In this document: piece after piece, positions 54,610 through 64,000 of the stretch
Position numbering within the stretch: position 1 is the first letter of the stretch
Layout of the letters: each line of letters opens with the position of its first letter
From: Dastarcus helophoroides
Lineage: Eukaryota > Arthropoda > Insecta > Coleoptera > Bothrideridae
Direction: 5' to 3'
Assembly (NCBI GenBank): GCA_028583605.1
Contig: CM053328.1
Location: 11,882,782 to 11,946,781 of the forward strand
DNA: 64,000 nucleotides
Position numbers and translations under genes: made by a program
The notes under the pieces: generated by a model
Databases searched by the model: none
Told to the model about the DNA's origin: nothing
What the model saw: the letters and a program-made list of their open reading frames with translations, nothing else

Positions 54610-55776
54610 TTATAAATCAAATCTTCTACGCTTTTCAGCAAATTTGTTGATCACTTTTTCAGCTGTGACATCAATTTTTCTATGAATGCTCAGGAGAGCA
54701 AGACCGTTGAGACGATTTTCTCCGGTTGCGTTTCTCATCCAATCTTTCAACCGTCTCAAAGTTGAAAAACTCCTTTCATTGGTGGCAATGGTCACAGCTA
54801 AAGTAGCTTCGATCCTTAAAAACTTATATACGTTGGGAAAAAGTGCTTGATCACAAAAATACAGCGCATCAATGAATGTGTTTGAGCGATCTTCCGTTGT
54901 TTTCCAACGTTGCATCCATAATAAAACTTCCTTTTTCACAACGTATATAATTGATGTGGTGACTTTTGGCCATTGTGCTAAAAGTGCTTCAACAGCTTCA
55001 GAAATGATATCAGAAATTTTTTTGTTGACTGCTTCATCATCTTCATTCTCTAGTTTTAAACCAAGTTTCACTAACTTATCAGGAATTATATTTTGTATAA
55101 TTGAAAATGTGCGTTTGTGATTGACGAATCTATCGCTCAATGCACAGATGAAATGATCGATAAACGGTATAAAAACCGATTTTCGAAAATATTCCTCTGG
55201 TGAACTTGATTTGTAATTGTCCCGATGTTTCTGACGTTGCACGATCCTGGGTTCTTCTATTTTTACTCCTATATCATTAGCTATTTCTACAGCAGTAGCA
55301 AATACTTTTTTAAACCTCGATGAAGCATTTTTCCTGACGCTTTCTAACAAGGTAATCAAATCGTCAGCTGTTGAAACTGCAGAAGCGAGATCAACACTTT
55401 TACTTTGTAAATAAACTGACAAAGGATGAGTAAAAGAAAAAATTTCATCGATCACAATCATGGACACAATAAATGCACCACTTTTAATAGTTTGCTGATA
55501 GCTAAAAGCATTTTTAAAACTTCCACCATTGCAACATTCTTGAATTTTTTCTACGCTATAATAAATGGGAACAAACATTTCTTTGAAAGACATAACAGCG
55601 TCAAGCCTTTCAGTCCATCTTGTTTCACACAAATTTTTCAAGCGTTTCCTTTTTATTGGACAATCCAAAGTTTCGATAATATCTGACATAATTGCTTCAC
55701 GTTTTGCAGAAGGCCTGAAGAAAGAAATTATCTGTTTTTGGTTCCCAGAAAATTCCTTATAAGAGACACAGAACAC
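54610..55776 (-). pseudogene. hAT-family transposase, C-terminal two thirds (52 kDa repressor/ZMYM1-like)
   Basis: This 388-codon open frame reads LCETRWTERLDAVMSFKEMF near its start. This is the conserved stretch of DUF4371/hAT proteins related to THAP12 (52 kDa repressor of the inhibitor of the protein kinase) and ZMYM1. It ends with the hAT dimerisation signature TIATNERSFSTLRRLKDWMR followed by RLNGLALLSIHRKID. The frame joins the upstream part only through a frameshift near 55760. The catalytic region of the N-terminal half has stops, so a complete transposase is not encoded. The family is also found as domesticated genes, but the disruption here favours a dead transposon. Confidence 0.8.
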
Positions 55777-56460
55777 GCTTCACCAACGGCTAAATTTAAG
55801 GAATGACTAGCGCAATGAACATACAATGCACAAGGGTATTGTTCCATCACTGCTGCAGCACAACCATTCCATTCTCCACTCATCACAACTGCGCCATCGT
55901 AGCCTTGAAAAACCAAGAACATGATTTAGAATTTTGAAACTTCTAACAAAGAAGGCGCAAGTCCTCTTCACTTGCATCTTTAATGAGAATGAATGTTAAA
56001 TAATCTTCTCTTAGAATAATTTCATTGTTAGATTTCTCGGTATAACGGAAGCACAATGAGTATTACTCTATGCCGCCAAAATCCGTTGTCCCATCTGCAG
56101 GTATTGTGCAGCATTCACTCTTATTAATTTTTGATACCAATTTTTCCAAAATGATATTGCCGCAAATCTTAATTAATTCATTTTGAATCTGCGGACTTGT
56201 GTAGCTTGTAATACGGTTTTTCTATGTTTCAGTTTGAATTAAATGTTGGGTCAAAATCTTATCGCCAGAATTCATCCTAAATCGTAACAACGATCTGAAG
56301 TTACCATCTTTACGGAGAGGAGTCTGCAATGTGATAGGAGCAGCATCACGATGTCCTCTTAAAGCGATCTCTTGTCTGCGGATAAAGATAATTGTGTCAA
56401 CGATTGATTTTAGGATTTTCCGATTACGTTGAATTTCAGCTTGCTTCACAGTGTTTAACT
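55728..56460 (-). pseudogene. hAT transposase N-terminal and central region (DUF4371), frameshifted
   Basis: It begins KQAEIQRNRKILKSIVDTII and includes RRQEIALRGHRDA, the start of DUF4371. After a stop come degraded segments (SYTSPQIQNELI, TIPADGTTDF), then QGYDGAVVMSGEWNGCAAAV and YVHCASHSLNLAVGEAC, the conserved GYDGA..MSG and HC..H.LNL motifs. The frame changes several times. Confidence 0.75.
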
Positions 56461-57956
56461 ATAAACATATGTCGATAATTTTTTTTTACATCACTGAAAT
56501 TCTGCGCCAATACTATTACTGCTTTGTGATAATTTAGATCTTGATGTAGTCAAAATTGTTCCTTAGCATCTTTCCACCGACGAAACGGAAGTGTCGAACA
56601 TGCGTGTGGTTCCCTTTCCCAACTTCTTTCGGGATGAAGAAAATGCAAAAATGACAAAATGCTCCATCTAGCTTTTCAGAATATACAAGCCAAGGAAATT
56701 CTTTGAGCCAATTTCTTTGGAATTTTAGATTTCTCGGACCAACTTGAAATTCGAAAAGTTAAATTTAGAAATTAAAAATATAATATTAAATTAAACATTT
56801 CAGTTATAGTTTAAAATTTAAACACAAATTCAAAGTCAAATTACAGTTAACGCTCCTTATTCGCGCAGAAAATAATGTTACTTCCTATATTCGCGAATGA
56901 GGAATTCAGTTATTCGCGAATATTTTATGCATAAATATTGATTTTGAGTTTAAATTCGAAGAGTTGCATTTATTGTCGACATTTCGGGGTTAAAGTAGAA
57001 GTGTTGAGATGGAAGTTTCAATTTGGAAGTAAAAAATGTTTCATCGAAAGTTCATGTTTAAAGATAAAAATTTGAGATATTTTTATACTTAAAAAAAATC
57101 GAATTTTCGAGAAAAAATCTTGAAAACTGGACAAAATAAATATGTAGAATGAAGTGGAATTTTTGGAAATAAGGTCGAAATATGGACAAAAAAACTTCGA
57201 CATTTCAATTCAATTTCGATTTTAAACTTAAAATTTTAACCCAATCATCGAAAATCAAACTTTACAAAAGAAATTCTATTAAAAAAATTTGAAATAACGA
57301 AAAAATGAAGATTTCGATTAAGACTAAAAATGTTGAAATATTGCTAAAAATTTTCAAGAATTTGAAATAAAACATTTTCTAAATTTCAAATGTGAAAGGT
57401 ATCTTTCAAAATTAAAATCGATATTGGAAGACAAATATTGAATATTGACATATCGAGTTTCAACTCAAAATTGACTCCCAGAAAAAATTCTAAATTTTTA
57501 GAAAAAAAAGTAAATTGCGAAAAAATCTCGAAATTTATAGACAAAAATTTTTTTTCCAAAGTTTGATATCAAAATCGAAATGTTGCATTTAAAATTAAAA
57601 TTGAAGTGAGGGCTCAGAGGAAAAATATGTTTTGGGATTTTCAGTTAAAAGTTGAAATGTGTAGGTTAAAACGGAAAACAATTTTTAACTATTATAAAAA
57701 ACTGTTTTCTCGAAAATTCAAGTTTTATATCAAAAACTCTGGATAATTTTTTTCATTTTAAAATCAAAATTTCGAGAAAAAGTTTTCCTTTTAAAAACTT
57801 CAAATTTACACTTAAGATTTAAAATAAATTTGACTTTAAACTAGATATAAATGAGTCGGAATCTTCAAGAAAAAAAGTAAAAATTTTAATTGGAATGTGT
57901 TTATTAAAATAACTTTAGAATTTGTAAAGAAAAATTTTGCTCCAAATTTTGATATA
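56461..57956. repeat. AT-rich sequence, mainly degenerate A-rich array
   Basis: About 56740-57950 is the A-rich array. A block with repeated ATTCGCGAAT and TTATTCGCG words lies at about 56855-56930. No exon recognised. Confidence 0.5.
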
Positions 57957-58642
57957 CAGGGTGAGTCACTAAGCGGGAATCGGTCTTTGGTAGACGTATC
58001 GTTCAAAATATCGAAACATGTTTCGAATAAAAGATGTTCGAAATAAAGTTCTCCACAACCTAAAATTATTGCCAAATATGGCGGCCTTCCGGTTGCACCG
58101 GAAGTGAACACAACTTTCTTATTTTGAATAGAACACCCTATGTATTTTTACATTTTTGGATTTCTTGTTAAAAATGGATATGAATTTATTAAGACGACAT
58201 AGACCCTTAGTTGAACCGTTTTCGCGTAATTTAATTTTAACGCAATGACTCAGAGTTGTGTGGCATACGGTTTTGGATTCAAGAAGAAATGGAGTATTTG
58301 TTTACGTCTTTGCTGTTAGCAAGATTTCTTAAATTTCTTCACATCCGTTGACTCAATTCTTCAGTTGTTCAAACATGCATAACTTACTTTTTTCAAATGG
58401 AACCACCTATCTTAAATTATCTTATCGGATGCGAAATTAAACTACCTTTTTTTTGGTACCAGGTATTGCCACCTCCGCCCAATAATTTTTGAGAAATTTA
58501 GAATTTTGTAAAAATTTAAATTAATTTCGTATTATCGCGTTAGCCCTGGATGTCGCGGTTTTGTTTCGTCTCGTTTGTCCGGCAATAACTGACAGTTTAT
58601 CTCATTGTTGTCGCGAGGTCTTGGTATTAGTACTGAAAGACA

Positions 58643-58954
58643 ATGTTATCTCAAGAAGAATTGGTCGATATGGTTTACGCCTTGGGCAGTGCTGACAGAA
58701 ATCCATTTCTTGCCTCAAGAATTTATGCCCAACGCTTTGCCGATCGGAGACATCCAAATTCAGCGGCATTCGCTAAATTGAGAGAGAGGTTTGAGCAAAC
58801 TGGTAGTACGAAATACGAGAAAAAGGAGCGTAGAAAACCAACGACGCATGAAAAAAACCAAGTTTTAGTAGCGGCTGCTGTTGTCCAAGATCTGCAATTA
58901 AGAACCAGAAGAATAAGTGTGACATTACAAATAAACCAAAAATCGGTTTCATGA
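58643..58954 (+). pseudogene. Mariner-type transposase N-terminus, left arm copy
   Basis: It reads LSQEELVDMVYALGSADRNP, then RFADRRHPNSAAFAKLRERF, the DUF4817-type helix-turn-helix of insect mariner relatives. It ends at a TGA in the second HTH (NQKSVS), after which similarity to the right copy continues with stops to about 59190. The catalytic part is missing. Confidence 0.8.
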
Positions 58955-59442
58955 TTGTTGTGTAAAAACAAGTTTCATCCGTATCACACCTAGCTAGCGC
59001 AAGAACTCAATCAAGCTGACTAACAATCGATGCAGTTGTATGAATGGACGTTACATAATCTACAAGAACAAAATGACCGTTTCAGACATTGTACTATTTA
59101 CCGACGAATGTACAAACATTTTTTAAGAACCGCTTCGTGGAAAGGAAACGATACACCACGATACTGAAAATCATCATTGGATTTCCGTGTAAAGCATTAA
59201 AGAAAGTAAATAAACAATAAACAAATCGGTAACAGTAAGTTGCAACAAATATTAAGAAGAATACATAAACAATGGTGATAATAACATTAAATTAAATGTT
59301 CAACATAACCACCAGCTTCACGATGGCAAATGCGCAGTCTCTGTAGCAAAGAATTGTTCACATCCACCAAGACGTTTTCAATGATATTTTGGAAAGCAAC
59401 ACGAACCCGGTCCATCATGTCTTCTCGGGTAGTTGGTGGTTC

Positions 59443-60344
59443 CTAGTACACAACTTGCTTAACATGACCCCACAAGAAAAAGTCTGGCTTAGTTAAATCC
59501 AGTGATCTTGCGGGCCATGCCACTGGACCTCCTCTTCCTATCCACTTGTTAGGGAATTGTGTATTGAGGAACTCCCTTACATCCCTTCCATAAGGTGCCG
59601 GTGCCCCATCATGTTGGAACCACATTTGCCGCACGACGGCAAGAGGCAAATTGTCTATCATTTCGGGCAATTGATTTTGCAAAAAATGCAAGTAATTGTT
59701 GGCATTCAAATGTTCATTGAAGAAGTGTGGTCCGACAACAAATCTTTCTATGACACCACCCAAACATTCAGAGACCACCTATGCTGATGGTCTAAGGGCC
59801 TTATCCAATGAGGATTTTCAGTGTGGTAGTAATGGGAGTTGTGTCTTCCCACGAAGCCGTTCTTATGAAATGTACATTCGTCGGTAAATAGTACATTGTC
59901 CAAAAAGTCATTTTGTTCTTGTAGTTTCCGTAACGCCCACTCACAAAACTGCATTCGGTTGCTGAAATCAGCTTGATTGAGTTCCTGTACTAGCTGGACA
60001 CGATACGGATGAAACTTGTTTTTACGCAAGATTCGTGAAACCGAGGTTTGACTTATTTGTAATTCCGTGCTTATTATTCTGGTATGTAAATGCGGATCTT
60101 GGACAACAGCAGCCGCTACTGAAACTTGGTTTTCTTCATGCGTCGTTGGTTTTCTACGCTCCTTTTTCTCATATTTCGTACTAACAGTTAGCTCAAACCT
60201 CTCTCTTAATTTAGCGAATGCCGCTGAATTTGGATGTCTCCGATCGGCAAAGCGTTGGGCATAAATTCTTGAGGCAAGAAATGGATTTCTGTCAACACTG
60301 CCCAAGGCGTAAACCATATCGACCAATTCTTCTTGAGAAAACAT
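59443..60344 (-). pseudogene. Mariner-type DD41D transposase, right arm copy, one frameshift
   Basis: Two frames, 60344-59748 and 59778-59443, overlap and join by a single missing base near 59770 (the run NVWGG is broken). Residues 1-55 are the DUF4817 HTH. A second HTH contains LQISQTSVSRIL. The catalytic residues are in VLFTDECTFHK, WFQHDGAPAPYG and SLDLTKPDFFLWG. Forty-one residues separate the second and third Asp, so the signature is DD41D, known from rosa- and visitor-type mariners. Apart from the frameshift it is nearly complete, so the element is fairly young. Confidence 0.85.
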
Positions 60345-61085
60345 TGTCTTTCAGTACTAATACCAAGACCTCGCGACAACAATGAGATAAACTGTCAGTT
60401 ATTGCCGGACAAACGAGACGAAACAAAACCGTGACATTCAGGGCTAACGCGATAATACGAAATTAATTAAAATTTTTACAAAATTCTAAATTTCTCAAAA
60501 ATTATTGGACGGAGGTGGCAATACCTGGTACCAAAAAAAAAGGTAATTTTATTTCGCATCCGATAAGATAATTCAAGATTGGTGGTTCCATTTGAAAAAA
60601 TTAAGTTATGCATGTTTGAACAACTGAAGAATTGAGTCGACGGATGTGAAGAAATTTAATAAATCTTGCTAACAGCAAAGACGTAAACAAATACTCCATT
60701 TCTGCCTGAATCCAAAACCGTATGCCACACAATTCTGAGTCATTACGTTTGGAAAATATCGTTAATGGCGTCAAGTTCCGAAATCGTCAAATTTAACCAA
60801 AAAAATTAAATTACGCGAAAACGGTTCAACTAAGGGCCTATGTCGTCTTAATAAATTCATATTCATTTTTAAGAAGAAATTCAAAAATGTAAAAATACAT
60901 AGGGTGTTCTATTTAAAATAAGAAAGTTGTGTTCATTTCCGGTGCAACCGGAAGGCCGCATTATTTGGCAATAATTTTAGGCTGTGGAGAACTTTATTTC
61001 GAACAACTTTTATTTAAAACATGTTTCGATATATTGAACGATACGCCTACCAAAGACCGATTCCCGCTTAGTGACTCACCCTGTA

Positions 61086-61672
61086 CACTAAAGTTAAAGT
61101 TTTAATATTAAACTGAAGATTTTAATACAAATTTTAGAATTTTCTAACAATATCTTCAAATTTCAAATTTTAAGTGAACACTTGAAGTAAAAAAAAACTT
61201 CGAAATTTCTAGTATGAAGTTAAAATTTTCAGTTCAAAGTCAGAATTTAAAGAACTAAAGTAAAAAAATGTAGCCATTCCGGGAAGAAAACTTGAAATCT
61301 GCAAACAACATTTCGGTTTAAAATTTAAATTTCGCGTTTAATTTCTAAAAAAAATAATTAATTCTGAACCTTTCGAGTTTAAAGTTAAAATTTTGCATTT
61401 AAAGTGAAAATTTCACGATTAAAGATTAAATTTTGAGTTTAAATTCAAAATCGTAATTTGGAGTTTAAATTCTGAATTTATAAATTAGACTCAAAAAATC
61501 TGTGTTGCTAAAAGGGGTTTTTCTCAAAATTTCGAAAGTTAAACTGTCAATGGAATAGAGCATTAATTTTCAAAGTGCAAATTTTTCAATAAACATTATC
61601 ATTAGAAAATTTGTATTCAAAAATCTTAATTTCTACATTAAAATTGAAAGCTTTAATTTTCATAATTTTAAT
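61086..61672. repeat. AT-rich degenerate sequence
   Basis: Continuation of the 57.9-kb sequence interrupted by the mariner composite; A-rich array words throughout. Confidence 0.5.
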
Positions 61673-61787
61673 TTAAAATTTAAAATTATAGATTGAGATA
61701 ATTCTCAAAAAAACTTTGCAATTAATTTTTTTTGTAATAAAAAACAATGATATATGCATTTTAATAATTTGAAATAAACTCTTACTT

Positions 61788-61906
61788 TCATTGTGAGCGT
61801 AACTTGTTTGATTGATTTCATTACTAGTGGAAAATTCTTCATCATTCCGTTTAGAATGCATTTCATCATACGAAATTCTTGGCCGCTTTATTAACCACCT
61901 GTCCAT
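61788..61906 (-). pseudogene. Putative first exon of the hAT transposase
   Basis: It starts MDRWLIKRPRISYDEMHSKR and reaches a possible donor AATGAAAG/TAAGAG at about 61790. Short MDRW/KFL..K starts followed by an acidic, polar stretch are common in ZMYM1/52-kDa-repressor-like hAT transposases. The link with the exons at 56.4 kb is inferred from strand and order. Confidence 0.5.
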
Positions 61907-62109
61907 TTTATTAAAAATTGTGTGGTATAATCTATAAAGTCCTAGTAATAATTGTTGAACTTATACGTAAATTAATGTTTCTACACACCCACGAGCGCCG
62001 GCACGTCTTAGTACAAAAAAAAAGGTATATTTAAAACACTATTTGTATATAAAAGTACATTTTTGTTCATCATGTTTTTTTTTTTGAACACCGAATATTT
62101 CGGGGCGGG

Positions 62110-62455
62110 GGTGCAAATGGAGTGAAGAAGAAAGGGGGAGGCGCACCCCTCAAGGCAAAAACTCGCCTCTCAGCTGGAAAGGTTCTTGCGACAATGTTTT
62201 GGGATTTTAAAGGAAGTGCATATCGGCAGAAGAGGCGCGAATTTTCGGTTAGAAATGTGATTTTGCTTCACGACAATGCCCGTTCCCACTCAGCCAATCT
62301 GATACATCAAAAATTAGAGGAAATTCATTGGGCAATATTAGAAAGAAGCTCTAGAAGGTGAGCGATTCCATGATCATGCTGCTGTAGGGACGTTTGTGCA
62401 CAATTGGCTGCAAACACGCCTCCCTTCTTTTTATGATGATGACATTAGAATCTAA
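62110..62455 (+). pseudogene. Mariner (SETMAR-like) transposase fragment with internal deletion
   Basis: It reads KAKTRLSAGKVLATMFWDFK, then directly SAYRQKRREF, so the usual VLLIDFL segment is missing. It continues VILLHDNARSHSANLIHQKL and, in another frame, GERFHDHAAVGTFVHNWLQT followed by PSFYDDD. The HDNA Asp is present, but the third Asp region is deleted. It is a dead remnant. Confidence 0.85.
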
Positions 62456-63103
62456 TGAAAACTAGACTGCAATTGCAAAGATTACGTAAATGAGGCAAAG
62501 CTTGTATCACGGATTGCATCGCAACATCCACTGATACAAACCTCCTCGGCGTAACTTTATCTTCATCTAGTTTTGTATAAAAAGAGGCAAAACAGTCATA
62601 TACCACGTATCAGAAACTGACAACTTGCAGAAGGTCAAATAGAAACGACAACTTGTAAATATAACTTTATTTAAATTATACAGATTTCATCGACATGAAA
62701 ATTTAATAAAATAGGTAACTTTTATTTGTGTAAAAATAGTCCTAAGCATCTGGATGAGTGAAAATGGCACTGTTGTTGCTGCCTGCTTTTAGTGCACCAA
62801 ATAACAAGTGCTGATCCAAATCGCAGTTCCATAGATTAAAGAAAACGTCATTCAATAGAAGTTCAACACATTGAAATTTGCTAATTAAAATACACAAGTC
62901 AATAACATGAAATTTTTGAAAAAAATATATACGTATACAAAAACACTTTAAAATATCTAGTAGTATAAAATCATAAAAGTATTTTGAGTAATTTGATAAA
63001 AAAAACTAGATTTTGTACAAGATGAAGGCACAGTTTTATGGACTGCTTTGTCCTGAATATTTTAAAAAATGTAATATCCTAAAATTGCGTAATTATTGAT
63101 AAC
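62456..63103. other. Downstream of the kinase stop codon: no gene
   Basis: It probably includes the 3' UTR of the kinase gene on the minus strand. On minus, AATAAA-like words occur in AT-rich sequence, but the polyadenylation site cannot be fixed. Confidence 0.4.
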
Positions 63104-63269
63104 CTAAAAGTCTCTATCCCAACCTGACACATCATCAGGAGGTGGCGGTTCCGCATCAGGTGGATAGTCGTCAAAGTTGGATGTGTCCGTCACGTGTTTA
63201 ACGTTCGGTATTATAGGCGGCGTTAGTGTTCTGTTCAGGAGACCTTCCCAGTTGAAACCATCGAACCAT
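63104..63269 (-). CDS. cGMP-dependent protein kinase (PKG), terminal exon
   Basis: The acceptor ACATTTTCAG (minus) is followed by a frame reading [20 protein letters not shown], then [12 protein letters not shown], and ending [14 protein letters not shown] before TAG at 63106-63104. This is the C-terminal AGC-kinase tail of PKG type I/foraging proteins ([34 protein letters not shown]). The kinase phosphorylates Ser/Thr targets when cGMP binds its regulatory domain. The remaining exons lie beyond the right edge on the minus strand. Gene symbol would be for/PRKG1-like; it is left blank because only one exon is visible. Confidence 0.92.
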
Positions 63270-64000
63270 CTGAAAATGTTATTACATTAAAACACACGTA
63301 TTTTATATCCCCAATCAGTTAGGAACGAACCGAAACTGGATTTTTTACCGACACCAAACTTATTTAAACTTGCACTAAATTCATTTTAGATTAATTGACC
63401 CAGTTAAGCTAAAATGGATTAAGTCTAGTCAATAAGCATGCAAAATGAAAAAAAAAATTATTTAAACTTGCTAACATTTACGTTATACTCCTAAATTTAG
63501 TATATATTTTTTATATCAAACAAGTCATGTCTTTGTCTTCTATTTTAGATCGTTTACGATTAACTAGAAAAATTATTGAGGTTTTGCATTTGATATTTTA
63601 ATTAAATATCTAAATTTACCACACTAACATATTCCACAATAATAAGAACCACTTGCGAACATTTCAATCATATACGAACACAACAGTAATTTAACAAAAA
63701 CTTTGTAAACATATTTCAAATTTGTCTCAAAGTTTCAACTTTTTCTCGAAATTTCATTTTTACAAACAAATTTCTCCCGAAATTTGCAGCTTCGTTTCAG
63801 CTTAAAATTTTCAAATTCGAAAATCGAAGAATTTGCTATAAATGCTAAAAGCAATCCAGAAATTTAGAGTAAAAAAGTCGAAACATTTTCCAAGTTTGCA
63901 GTTTATGAGAAATTTCGACTTCTAAATCTGACATTTTAAAATTGTCCTCAAAATTTAAATTTTAACAAGGAAATTTTAATTCCTTTCATAGAAAATTATT
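63270..64000. other. Intron of the PKG gene
   Basis: AT-rich, with a degenerate array (TTTCAACTTTTTCTCGAAATT) from about 63710. No further exon seen. Confidence 0.6.

Larger units (their letters stand above)
57957..61083. mobile_element. Inverted mariner composite (two head-to-head copies), TSD TA
   Basis: It starts CAGGGTGAGTCACTAAGCGG at 57957 and ends with the exact inverse at 61083. TA lies on both sides (57955-57956 and 61084-61085). The outer 1.2 kb on each side is the same sequence in inverse orientation: TIR, 5' leader and transposase start. The left copy stops at about 59190; the right copy extends to the transposase end at 59443. The left arm lacks about 55 bases near 58237 that the right arm has. 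The unit behaves like one transposable element with very long inverted arms. Confidence 0.85.
54242..61925 (-). mobile_element. Decayed autonomous hAT transposon with nested mariner composite
   Basis: Minus-strand hAT transposase pieces lie at 61906-61790 (start), 56460-55728 and 55776-54610. A possible left terminus CAATGGCGTAGTAAGAC lies at about 54252. The mariner composite 57957-61083 and A-rich sequence interrupt it. The right terminus and target duplication were not established, so the outer limits are approximate. Confidence 0.6.

Noticed and set aside
54872..55120. Plus-strand frames over the hAT transposase
   Set aside because: They are shadows of the minus-strand 388-codon frame, which carries the recognised hAT motifs.
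1..64000. CRISPR arrays, tRNA genes, rRNA or bacterial operons
   Set aside because: No regularly spaced identical direct repeats with unique spacers, no tRNA-like cloverleaf with conserved boxes, and gene structure is clearly intron-bearing eukaryotic.

Overview
The window looks like insect nuclear DNA, quite possibly from a beetle, although the species cannot be fixed from sequence alone. It is AT-rich, with long repeat-filled introns beside introns of only about 50 bases. It is crowded with arthropod-type mobile elements: Penelope-like, Jockey/CR1-like and RTE-like retroelements, hAT, Tc1/mariner and PIF/Harbinger-like DNA elements, and solo LTRs. I see no bacterial features, tRNA or rRNA.

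The backbone is a small cluster of paralogous cyclic-nucleotide-binding channel-like genes (here A, B and C) next to the last exon of a cGMP-dependent protein kinase. Gene C (plus strand, 28363-53874) can be assembled from seven exons into an uninterrupted 528-codon reading frame. Gene B (minus strand, 26718-13672) has the same seven-exon architecture, with identical lengths for exons 4, 5 and 6, but carries a +1 frameshift with a stop in exon 1 and a -1 frameshift in exon 2. Gene A (minus strand, 6311-5559) shows only exons 1-3, intact and very similar to B; the rest is off the left edge or lost. B and C are divergently transcribed from a shared 1.6 kb intergenic region. All keep an HCN/CNG-like fold order (N-terminal HPF motif, S1-S6, C-linker, cNBD). 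However, the two genes in which the pore is visible lack a recognisable GYG or CNG-type selectivity filter, and the S4 helix has few positive charges. The phosphate-binding part of the cNBD is well preserved. This is the most interesting protein-level observation.

The most interesting nucleic-acid observation is a complete, canonical type I hammerhead ribozyme fold at 3049-3095 (plus), near the centre of a roughly 700-bp palindrome. Degenerate hammerhead-like motifs also recur in the termini of Penelope-like elements (0.8-1.7 kb and 3.4-3.95 kb) and in a second repeat family (13.0, 19.6 and possibly 54.1 kb).

Layout: 0.4-5.1 kb Penelope remnants, ribozyme palindrome and A-rich arrays; 5.1-6.3 kb gene A; 6.7-12.8 kb nested Jockey/CR1, a MITE with subterminal repeats, Tc1 and RTE remnants; 13.7-26.7 kb gene B, with a solo LTR, MITEs, hAT elements and T-rich arrays in its introns; 28.4-53.9 kb gene C, with hAT elements, a 2.8-kb foldback element, a LINE and a solo LTR in its introns; 54.2-61.9 kb a decayed hAT transposase (DUF4371/dimerisation type) split by an inverted mariner composite; 62.1-62.5 kb a mariner fragment; 63.1-63.3 kb the kinase terminal exon. 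Much of the remaining DNA is a degenerate array of short AAAAAGTCGAAATTTTC-like units.
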